From assembly GCA_025457805.1 (NCBI GenBank), contig JALOTR010000267.1:1-5253 (forward strand): a stretch of DNA of 5,253 nt, given 5' to 3'. Numbering within the stretch: the first letter of the stretch is position 1; each line of letters begins with the position of its first letter. The translations under genes were made by a program, and so were the position numbers. Positions 1 through 5,253 of the stretch are shown piece after piece. The notes beneath the pieces were generated by a model. That model was not told the DNA's origin, did no database searches, and worked only from the letters and a program-made list of their open reading frames with translations. Source of the DNA: Akkermansiaceae bacterium. GTDB lineage: Bacteria; Verrucomicrobiota; Verrucomicrobiia; Verrucomicrobiales; Akkermansiaceae.

Positions 1-1
1 A

Positions 2-1525
2 TCCCGTCGCGTGCGCATCCCCGGTCTCGATCCTGCCGCTGCTTCCACCGTTCGCGCATCGGGATTCGAAGTCGCGGATCTCATCCCGGTGAAGGGCACC
101 AAGGATCTATGGGAAATTGTCTTCCAACGCGGAATCGCCGGGGATGCGACGGTGGAAATCGAATACCATCGACCCGGCAAAGCGGATGCGGAGAGCATCG
201 AAAACATCAGCATTCTCGATGTGCGCTGGGTGAATCATCATATCACCATCCGCGCCGGTGGCCGCTTGGAACTGGATGCACCCCAGCTCCCCAAAGGATG
301 GCAGCGCGTGGATGCCTCGACCATTAGCTCCCTCTTCGGCCGCGCCGCCGGAAGCGTGCCTGCGGCGATGAGTTTTTCCGTCAGGGATCTTGCGGAGCCC
401 TTGCAGGTCAGGATTCAGCGCCATCAACTCGCCAATCTCCGCAAGCTCCGTGTCGCGGAAGGCTCTCTTACTACATTGCTGGCCCCCGGCGGCGATTCTC
501 TAACAGCCGTGCGCTTCCGCATGGAAGTGGTCGGCAAGGTGTTGGTGAAGATGAAACTTCCATCGGACTCCGCCTTGTTTCATGTCTTCGTGAATGATGA
601 AGGCGCGCCGCTTGTGCGGGAGGGCGATGATTGGTTGTTCCATGTGTTTCCATCGCCCGATCCCAACAAGGCAAGCATCCTGCGCTTTGTGTATTCCGCG
701 AAATCGACTGGAAACGGCAAGCTCGCAGGTCCTGAACTGGATGTCCCTCTGGAAAACCTCACCTGGCGCGTGCTCGTGCCGGAAGGATGGAAACTCGCAT
801 CCCATCGCGGGGATTTCGATCTGAAAAACCAACAGGACCTCGGCTCCTTCCGCGTGGAGGATTATCGGTCTTGGGCGGACAGCAAACGCCGTAGCGACGC
901 CAAGAGCGCGGTGCTCCTTCTCGATCGCGCCAGCGCCCTTCTCGAAGCGGGCGATCAGGAAAACGCCGGTCTCGCCCTCGGCAATGCGGTGCGCAACGGC
1001 CAGCTCGACGCCGCTTCCGGCGAAGACGCCCGCGTTCAACTCCGTGCGCTCAAAACCCAACAAGCCATGCTCGGCATCAACTCGCGCCGCCAGAAACTCG
1101 CCATCGATAACCGCATCGCCGCTCCCGGCCAAAGTGATCAATCGCCACTCCAACGTGCTGCGGATGCAAACCCCATTCTGCGTGGGAGTTATAACTTCGA
1201 TCCCAAACAATTCGATCGTTTCCTCGATGGCAACTCCGCTGCTGAAAACACCGCACTCAAGGAAATCGCCAACCGCATCGTCACCCAACAACTCGCCGCC
1301 GAACCCGCGCCGATGGCGCTCGATGTGACATTGCCGGAACGTGGCACCTTGCTCAGTTTCACCCGCAGCGTGCAAGTCGATGGGGATCGGCCCATGGGCA
1401 TCGAGGTTCATCTCCGTCGCGATTCCCCACGCGTCGCATGGCTCGCCATTCCGCTCTGCATGGTTGTCGCTGCGATGGGTGTGATGGGCGGTCGGGCCTA
1501 TGGAAACCGGAAACCTGCTGCGTGA
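2..1525 (+). CDS. Large exported protein with C-terminal membrane anchor, 3' part only
   Basis: The reading frame is open from the left edge and ends at TGA 1523-1525, so this is the C-terminal ~507 residues of a longer protein. The GTG at 11 has no ribosome binding site and no signal peptide after it, and is probably internal. I do not recognise the family. Counting from that GTG codon, residues 1-270 are rich in alternating hydrophobic beta-strand patterns, as in stacked beta-sandwich domains. Residues about 285-368 are strongly helical, with a TPR-like alternation of Leu and Ala (for example LLDRASALLEAGDQENAGLA). Residues about 430-473 return to beta structure. A hydrophobic helix at about 475-492 (VAWLAIPLCMVVAAMGVM) is followed by a short basic tail (GRAYGNRKPAA), which predicts one C-terminal transmembrane anchor with the bulk outside the cytoplasm. 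No catalytic motif is visible. A role in envelope structure or in binding partners is possible but only guessed. The next gene starts 48 bases downstream on the same strand and could be co-transcribed. Confidence 0.8.
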   Translation, partial: SRRVRIPGLDPAAASTVRASGFEVADLIPVKGTKDLWEIVFQRGIAGDATVEIEYHRPGKADAESIENISILDVRWVNHHITIRAGGRLELDAPQLPKGWQRVDASTISSLFGRAAGSVPAAMSFSVRDLAEPLQVRIQRHQLANLRKLRVAEGSLTTLLAPGGDSLTAVRFRMEVVGKVLVKMKLPSDSALFHVFVNDEGAPLVREGDDWLFHVFPSPDPNKASILRFVYSAKSTGNGKLAGPELDVPLENLTWRVLVPEGWKLASHRGDFDLKNQQDLGSFRVEDYRSWADSKRRSDAKSAVLLLDRASALLEAGDQENAGLALGNAVRNGQLDAASGEDARVQLRALKTQQAMLGINSRRQKLAIDNRIAAPGQSDQSPLQRAADANPILRGSYNFDPKQFDRFLDGNSAAENTALKEIANRIVTQQLAAEPAPMALDVTLPERGTLLSFTRSVQVDGDRPMGIEVHLRRDSPRVAWLAIPLCMVVAAMGVMGGRAYGNRKPAA

Positions 1526-1573
1526 AATTTCTCCCGCTTGGCAAAGGCCGCTCCCTGTCCCAAGCTTCCCGCG

Positions 1574-2122
1574 ATGACCGATGCCTTCGCCGTGATGGGG
1601 ATTCCCCGCAGCCTGACTATCACCGATGAATCCCTCCGCGATGCCTTCCGCGAGGCGGGCAAGCGTTGCCATCCCGATGCCGGCGGCGGGGAGGACGAGT
1701 TTTCCGCGCTCAGGCAAGCCATGGAAATCCTCTCCAGTCCCTCGCGGCGGCTGCGGCATTGGCTGGAACTGCATGACATCCCGGTGGAAACCCGCGGCAC
1801 GGTGGATGCGCATCTGATGGATCTTTTTGCGGAAGTAGGCAGTGTCACCCAGAGTGCGCAATCCCTCATCCGCAAGCGCGAGGAAACCCAATCCGCCCTC
1901 GCTCTCGCCCTGCTCGAACGCCAAACCCATCTCTGCCGCGAGTCGGTGGAAGAAGCCATCGCCCGCGTCGAATTCGCTATCACGGAAGAATGCGCACCAT
2001 TTTCCCAATGGCAATCCACTCTTCCCCCAGATCCCAACCTCGCCGCAATCTCCGTGAGAAACCTCGCCTTCCTCGAAAAGTGGCGCGCCAACCTCCGCGC
2101 CCTCTTCCCCCGACTTATCTAA
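1574..2122 (+). CDS. J-domain co-chaperone, HscB-like
   Basis: The product is 182 residues if started at ATG 1574. A TTG at 1538 would add 12 residues that lie outside the J domain. Residues about 3-70 form a J domain: FAVMGIPRSLTITDESLRDAFREAG is the helix I-II region, the diagnostic HPD tripeptide is at 33-35, and helix III follows (EFSALRQAMEILSSPSRRL). J domains stimulate the ATPase of an Hsp70. The sequence then runs RHWLELHDIPVE and DAHLMDLFAEV, which parallels the layout of HscB, where a Leu-rich linker and an LMEQ/LMDL-type helix open a C-terminal three-helix bundle that binds the scaffold IscU. The length also fits HscB (about 170-180 residues). The C-terminal half (about 80-180) is helical with many charged residues. 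No signal peptide or membrane segment is seen, so it should be cytoplasmic. HscB usually sits next to iscU, hscA or fdx, but none is visible here. It follows the large membrane-anchored protein by 48 bases and converges with the small membrane gene. It could instead be a divergent J protein for another Hsp70, so no symbol is given. Confidence 0.8.
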   Translation: MTDAFAVMGIPRSLTITDESLRDAFREAGKRCHPDAGGGEDEFSALRQAMEILSSPSRRLRHWLELHDIPVETRGTVDAHLMDLFAEVGSVTQSAQSLIRKREETQSALALALLERQTHLCRESVEEAIARVEFAITEECAPFSQWQSTLPPDPNLAAISVRNLAFLEKWRANLRALFPRLI

Positions 2123-2139
2123 CAACTCTTTTCTTGCGG

Positions 2140-2169
2140 CTTGTGTCTTGAAGTCTTGTGTCTTCTCAC
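2140..2169. repeat. Two-copy 15-base tandem repeat between convergent genes
   Basis: The 10-mer CTTGTGTCTT occurs at 2140-2149 and again at 2155-2164, exactly 15 bases apart, in the 43-base gap between the HscB-like stop and the convergent small gene. The last five bases of the two 15-base units differ (GAAGT and CTCAC). The surrounding sequence is pyrimidine-rich on the + strand. No inverted repeat that could form a normal intrinsic terminator was found in this gap, so its role is unknown. Confidence 0.6.
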
Positions 2170-2375
2170 CTCACCGGTTTCGCCTTGGGTGTTTTGTCCG
2201 GGATCACTGGAATCGCCTTGGGCGGATTGCCCGTCGATGACGCGGCGCCTGTTGCGGGTTTTGCATCCGTCCGGGAAAACTCCGCCGTGTCGCTCAGATA
2301 CCAAATCAAGGCACCGCCACCCACCACCAGCGTGAAGACGAGGAGGGTGATCAGCAGGCCGAGACAGGATTTCAT
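2166..2375 (-). CDS. Small single-pass membrane protein, hypothetical
   Basis: This 69-residue protein starts at ATG (complement of 2373-2375) and stops at TGA (complement of 2166-2168). Residues 1-3 are MKS. A hydrophobic helix at about 4-26 (CLGLLITLLVFTLVVGGGAL then IWY) is either an uncleaved signal anchor or a membrane span. The rest (28-69) is polar and rich in Pro, Ala, Lys and Thr (for example PPKAIPVIPDKTPKAKPVR), typical of a flexible periplasmic tail. A Cys at position 4 is too early for a normal lipobox, so I do not call it a lipoprotein. No strong ribosome binding site is seen. It is convergent with the HscB-like gene and divergent from the GH28-like gene. Small proteins of this make-up are often found in verrucomicrobial genomes without known function. 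I chose this frame over a longer overlapping one on the same strand because only this one gives a coherent hydrophobic helix plus polar tail. Confidence 0.7.
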   Translation of the reverse strand: MKSCLGLLITLLVFTLVVGGGALIWYLSDTAEFSRTDAKPATGAASSTGNPPKAIPVIPDKTPKAKPVR

Positions 2376-2392
2376 GCGCGCAGGCTAGGGGC

Positions 2393-2417
2393 TTCCCGCC
2401 ACCGCATCCAGCGGGAA
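2393..2417. promoter_or_regulatory. Perfect 7-bp inverted repeat in divergent intergenic region
   Basis: TTCCCGC (2393-2399) and GCGGGAA (2411-2417) are exact reverse complements separated by 11 bases. The element lies 17 bases upstream of the start of the small membrane protein gene on the - strand and about 90 bases upstream of the GH28-like start. The arm length and spacing (centre to centre about 18 bases) fit a dimeric repressor or activator site, or a hairpin in the leader of the - strand gene. No regulator gene is in the window, so the assignment as an operator is an inference. Confidence 0.35.
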
Positions 2418-2455
2418 AATTCGCCGCCGTGGCCAGCCGCCCGACCCACCCGTTT

Positions 2456-2480
2456 GGAGGACTATCCCGTGCTTTCCTCC
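2456..2480. repeat. 6-bp inverted repeat upstream of GH28-like gene
   Basis: GGAGGA (2456-2461) and TCCTCC (2475-2480) are exact reverse complements separated by 13 bases. They lie 28-52 bases before the GH28-like ATG, too far upstream for GGAGGA to serve as that gene's ribosome binding site. It could be part of a leader hairpin or a regulator site, but short repeats of this size also arise by chance. Confidence 0.25.
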
Positions 2481-2507
2481 CGGACACGCCATCGCCACAA
2501 TCGGCCC

Positions 2508-4157
2508 ATGAATTTCCTGAAACCCTTCGCTCTCTGTTGCATGGCCGCCCTTTTCATCGCCAACCCGGCACTTGGCGCAGGCGGAGTTTACAACGTGCGA
2601 TCCTTCGGGGCCGTGGGCGATGGCAAGCAGCTCGACACCGCCGCCATCCAAAAAGCCATCGACGCCGCTTCCGCCGCAGGTGGCGGCACCGTGACCTTTC
2701 CCGCGGGCACCTACCTCTCGTTTTCCATCCGCCTCAAGAGCCACATCGGCCTCCACCTCGATCACGGCTCCGTCCTTCTCGCCGCCACCCCCGGAAAACA
2801 CGCGGGCGCTTACGACGCACCGGAGCCGAACGAATGGGACATGTATCAGGACTTCGGCCACAGTCACTGGCAGAACAGCCTGATTTGGGGCATCGGGCTG
2901 GAAGATATTTCCATCACCGGCCCCGGGCTCATCCATGGCGAGGGACTCACCCGCCGCGGCCCCGGCCCGCGCCGCAAAGAGGCGCCCGGCGACACGCCCA
3001 CCACTCTCAAGGATGCGGCGGATGCCTCAAGAGCTGTCGATCCCGAAGGGAAGGGGACCCAAGGGGATGAATTCGCCAGCATGGTGGGCGAGGGAAACAA
3101 GGCGATCGCCCTCAAGCTCTGCCGCAAGGTGACGCTGCGTGATTTTTCCGTCCTCAATGCCGGCCACTTCGTGCTGCTCGCCACCGGCGTGGATGATATG
3201 ACACTCGACAACCTCAAGGTGGATTCCAACCGCGATGGCTTCGATATCGACTGCTGCCGCAACGTCCGCATGTCGAACTGCGTGGTCAACACCGCCAACG
3301 ACGATGCCATCGTGTTGAAAAGTTCCTTCGGCCTCGGCTTTGCCCGTGCCACGGAAAACATCACCATCACCAACTGCCAAGTCAGTGGTTTCGATCCCGG
3401 AACCTTTCTCGATGGCAGCTATGGCCGCACCCAGGAACTCGCGCCGGATCGCGACCGCGTCACCGGCCGCATCAAATTCGGCACCGAATCGAATGGTGGC
3501 TTCCGCAACATTGCCATCTCGAACTGCGTCTTCGAGCGCTGCCGTGGCATCGCGCTTGAAACCGTGGACGGCGGCATGCTGGAGGACGTGACCATCAGCA
3601 ATGTCACCATGCGCGAAGTCACCACCGCTCCCATCTTCCTGCGCATCGGAGCCCGCATGCGCGGACCGGAAGGCGTGCCACTCGGGAAAATCCGCCGCAT
3701 CCGCATCGACAATCTAACGGTTTTCAATGCGGACCCTCACTACTCTTCTATCATCGCCGGCATTCCCGGCAGCGCGGTCGAGGATGTTTCGCTCAGCAAC
3801 ATCCGCATCCACGCTGCGGGTGGCGGCACCCGCGAGCAGGCGGCGCTGGTTTTGCCGGAGAACGAAAAAGCCTACCCGGAGCCTTCCATGTTCGGCATCA
3901 CGCCGAGTTATGGATTCTTCATCCGTCATGCGAAAAATGTGCGCATGCACAATGTGGAACTGGATTTCCTCAAAGACGATCTCCGTCCGGCCGTGGTGAT
4001 CGAAAAATCCTCCCAACTCACCCTCCACAGCGTGGACGTCCGCCGCGCCGAAGGAGTGAAGGGTTTTGTGCTCAAGGAGGTGAACGATTTCACCGCCACT
4101 TCCTGCCGGGGCATGGAAGACAAGAAGCTCGAAAAAGCCGCTGCGGAATCTTTCTGA
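2508..4157 (+). CDS. Secreted GH28-like beta-helix protein (polygalacturonase-related)
   Basis: From ATG 2508 the protein has 549 residues and opens with a clear Sec signal peptide (MNFLKPFALCCMAALFIANPALG, cleavage near 23-24). The TTG at 2454 would put 18 polar residues before it, so it is unlikely to be the start. Residues 27-70 (YNVRSFGAVGDGK, then TAAIQKAID and GGGTVTFPAGTY) are the standard N-terminal signature of pectin-lyase-fold glycosidases. The rest repeats the NxxI/V-S/N pattern of a right-handed parallel beta-helix. Family GH28 hydrolyses galacturonosyl or related bonds. Its catalytic aspartates are matched by NRDGFDID (D243) and NDDAIVLKS (D265, D266), and GTESNGGFRNI (325-335) matches the family's GSETSGGVRN-type turn. 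Two classical motifs are altered: the GHG histidine position reads TGRIK (R321), and the RIK site reads GIALETVDGG (347-356). About 45 extra residues lie between 272 and 318. The gene probably forms a cluster with the GH43-like gene 95 bases downstream. Class and fold are well supported. The substrate is not; a pectin or rhamnogalacturonan fragment is a guess. Confidence 0.85.
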   Translation: MNFLKPFALCCMAALFIANPALGAGGVYNVRSFGAVGDGKQLDTAAIQKAIDAASAAGGGTVTFPAGTYLSFSIRLKSHIGLHLDHGSVLLAATPGKHAGAYDAPEPNEWDMYQDFGHSHWQNSLIWGIGLEDISITGPGLIHGEGLTRRGPGPRRKEAPGDTPTTLKDAADASRAVDPEGKGTQGDEFASMVGEGNKAIALKLCRKVTLRDFSVLNAGHFVLLATGVDDMTLDNLKVDSNRDGFDIDCCRNVRMSNCVVNTANDDAIVLKSSFGLGFARATENITITNCQVSGFDPGTFLDGSYGRTQELAPDRDRVTGRIKFGTESNGGFRNIAISNCVFERCRGIALETVDGGMLEDVTISNVTMREVTTAPIFLRIGARMRGPEGVPLGKIRRIRIDNLTVFNADPHYSSIIAGIPGSAVEDVSLSNIRIHAAGGGTREQAALVLPENEKAYPEPSMFGITPSYGFFIRHAKNVRMHNVELDFLKDDLRPAVVIEKSSQLTLHSVDVRRAEGVKGFVLKEVNDFTATSCRGMEDKKLEKAAAESF

Positions 4158-4252
4158 AAAACGCGCCAATACCCCTTTATGGGGATGGGTGAATCGCTGC
4201 TGGCATTGGCAGATGCCTAACGTCATTTTCGTTCAGTCGTTTCCCCAGAACC
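4158..4252. other. Intergenic stretch with short possible hairpins
   Basis: This 95-base gap between the GH28-like and GH43-like genes holds CCCC (4172-4175) TTTAT GGGG (4181-4184) and GGCAT (4202-4206) N6 ATGCC (4213-4217), the latter followed about 9 bases later by TTTT. Both stems are short (4 and 5 bp), so neither makes a convincing terminator. They could be weak attenuator or operator sequences. No promoter with good -35 and -10 boxes could be recognised, so either co-transcription or a separate promoter is possible. Confidence 0.3.
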
Positions 4253-5194
4253 ATGAAATCCATCATTCGTTTCCTCAGCATCCTCTGCGTCGCTGCCGGT
4301 ATGAGCCGCGCGGCGGATATCCCTGACAAATGTTATCTCTTTTCCTATTTCATCGGCAATGGCGAAGATGGATTGCACTTCGCATGGAGCCGGGATGGTT
4401 TGAAGTGGGAGGCCCTGAAAAACGGCAAATCCTTTCTCACCCCGAAGGTCGGCGGCAAGCTCATGCGCGATCCCTGCGTGACGACGGGCCCGGATGGGAC
4501 TTTCCACATGGTCTGGACCGATAGCTGGCACGGCACCACCATCGGTTATGCATCGTCCAAGGATCTGATCACCTGGTCCGAGCAGAAGTCGGTCCATGTG
4601 ATGAAAGACGAACCCACCGCAAACAACTGCTGGGCCCCGGAGGTGGTCTATGATGAGAAGAAGGAACGGTTCATGATCTTTTGGGCCACCACCATTCCCG
4701 GCAAGTTCCCCGAAACCGAGATGGGCGGGAAAAATGATAACAATCATCGCATCTATGCCACCACCACGCTGGACTTCGAGGCGTTTTCACCCACCCGCTT
4801 GTTCTTCGATCCCGGTTTCAATGCCATCGACTCCACGCTCATTCCCTTCGAGGGCAAGTCGGTCATGATCTTCAAGGACGAGACCAAGCATCCCAAGGCC
4901 ATGAAGAACCTGCGCATCGCCATCGCTCCGGAACCTTCCGGACCCTATGTGGTGGAGGAAACACCGGTCAACCCGCCGGGTGCATGGGTGGAAGGACCCA
5001 GTGCGTTGAAAGTGGGGGAAAAGGTGATTCTTTACTTCGATGCCTATACCAGGCATCACTATGCGGCACTTTCGACCACGGACTTCAAGTCATGGACCGA
5101 TGTCACCCCGCAACTGGTGATGCCCAAAGGAATTCGCCACGGCACAGCCTTCGAGGTCTCCGGGGCGGTCGTGGAAAAACTCCTCAAGGAATAA
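4253..5194 (+). CDS. Secreted GH43-like five-bladed beta-propeller glycosidase
   Basis: The 313-residue protein starts at ATG 4253 with a Sec signal peptide (MKSIIRFLSILCVAAGMSRA, cleavage near residue 20-21). The mature part shows the repeated strand patterns of a clan GH-F propeller: LHFAWSRDGLKWE, TFHMVWTDSWHGTTIGYASS and LITWSE. The three acidic residues expected in GH43 are in order: Asp73 in MRDPCV (base), Asp193 in AIDSTLIP (pKa modulator) and Glu247 in VEGPSALK (acid). WAPE at 127-130 matches the WAPD/E signature, and RHGT at 295-298 matches the conserved RHG near the C-terminus that in arabinanases helps bind a metal. GH43 members mainly release arabinose, xylose or galactose from side chains. 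This subfamily cannot be named from the sequence alone, so the sugar is not determined. No additional binding domain is present, which makes it a single-domain enzyme. It lies 95 bases after the GH28-like gene and 14 bases before another secreted-type gene, which suggests one operon for degradation of one polysaccharide. An alternative is a related non-hydrolytic propeller, less likely because all three acids are retained. Confidence 0.85.
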   Translation: MKSIIRFLSILCVAAGMSRAADIPDKCYLFSYFIGNGEDGLHFAWSRDGLKWEALKNGKSFLTPKVGGKLMRDPCVTTGPDGTFHMVWTDSWHGTTIGYASSKDLITWSEQKSVHVMKDEPTANNCWAPEVVYDEKKERFMIFWATTIPGKFPETEMGGKNDNNHRIYATTTLDFEAFSPTRLFFDPGFNAIDSTLIPFEGKSVMIFKDETKHPKAMKNLRIAIAPEPSGPYVVEETPVNPPGAWVEGPSALKVGEKVILYFDAYTRHHYAALSTTDFKSWTDVTPQLVMPKGIRHGTAFEVSGAVVEKLLKE

Positions 5195-5208
5195 CCCATC
5201 TTCCGCTG

Positions 5209-5253
5209 ATGAAACCCATCGCCTTGCTGCTGTTCGTTTTTTGGAACCTCCAG
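5209..5253 (+). CDS. 5' end of a further, probably secreted, protein (truncated by window end)
   Basis: ATG 5209 begins 14 bases after the GH43-like stop and stays open to the edge, giving MKPIALLLFVFWNLQ. A Lys followed by a hydrophobic run looks like the n- and h-regions of a Sec signal peptide. The very short spacing indicates co-transcription with the GH43-like gene. Nothing about its function can be said from 15 residues. There is no obvious Shine-Dalgarno sequence (the bases before are CATCTTCCGCTG). Confidence 0.6.
   Translation, partial: MKPIALLLFVFWNLQ

Noticed and set aside
1538..1573. TTG start for a longer HscB-like protein
   Set aside because: The 12 extra residues (MAKAAPCPKLPA) are not part of a J domain, and ATG 1574 places the domain directly at the N-terminus as in HscB.
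500..2125. A 541-codon open frame on the - strand
   Set aside because: It lies antisense to two well-supported + strand genes and runs across the gap between them. Its translation is Gly/Glu/His-rich without domain or hydrophobic pattern, as expected for the mirror of GC-rich coding sequence.
2119..2487. A 122-codon open frame on the - strand
   Set aside because: It overlaps the 69-residue membrane protein in another frame. The product is Arg/Gly/His-rich with no secondary-structure or membrane pattern, and it overlaps the end of the HscB-like gene.
2429..3070. A 213-codon + strand open frame overlapping the GH28-like N-terminus
   Set aside because: The translation is a run of Arg, Pro and His, typical of an out-of-frame reading of GC-rich sequence. 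The GH28-like frame has a signal peptide and family motifs.
3714..4226. A 170-codon - strand open frame
   Set aside because: It is antisense to the GH28-like C-terminal half and shows no coherent domain. The sense strand carries clear beta-helix repeats.
4206..4234. TTGGCA (4206-4211) as a -35 box for the GH43-like gene
   Set aside because: The hexamer at 17-base spacing is TCGTTC, a poor match to TATAAT, and the only TAnnnT nearby (4218-4223) is at the wrong distance.
4223..4747. A 174-codon - strand open frame
   Set aside because: It is antisense to the GH43-like gene, which has signal peptide and catalytic motifs in place.

Overview
The window looks like part of a chromosome from a GC-rich, Gram-negative-type bacterium, most likely a member of the Verrucomicrobia (a Luteolibacter-like lineage). 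This is an inference. It rests on the style of the proteins (a very large exported protein with a C-terminal anchor, and secreted GH28-like and GH43-like enzymes), the high GC content and the near absence of Shine-Dalgarno sequences before the starts. No rRNA, tRNA, CRISPR array, transposase or integrase is visible.

Left part (1-2122, + strand): the 3' portion of a large protein gene with beta-rich segments, an alpha-helical repeat-like stretch and one C-terminal transmembrane helix. After 48 bases comes a 182-residue J-domain protein whose layout resembles the iron-sulfur co-chaperone HscB. No ISC partner gene is present in the window.

Middle (2123-2507): a 43-base intergenic stretch with a short tandem repeat separates the HscB-like gene from a convergent small gene on the - strand. 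That gene encodes a 69-residue single-pass membrane protein. Beyond it, a 132-base divergent intergenic region carries a perfect 7-bp inverted repeat (TTCCCGC-N11-GCGGGAA) and a weaker 6-bp one.

Right part (2508-5253, + strand): a secreted carbohydrate-active cluster. It holds a 549-residue GH28-like right-handed beta-helix protein, a 313-residue GH43-like beta-propeller protein, and, 14 bases after that, the first 15 codons of another gene that begins like a signal peptide. The two complete enzymes both have Sec signal peptides, so they probably act in the periplasm or outside the cell on a plant- or alga-type polysaccharide with uronic acid or arabinose/galactose residues. The GH28-like protein keeps the catalytic aspartates of the family but lacks the histidine (GHG) and RIK motifs of classical polygalacturonases, so its substrate may be different. 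The cluster continues past the right edge. The strongest leads are the altered GH28-like active site with its secreted partners and the HscB-like protein outside any ISC context. No wholly new system can be demonstrated from this window alone.
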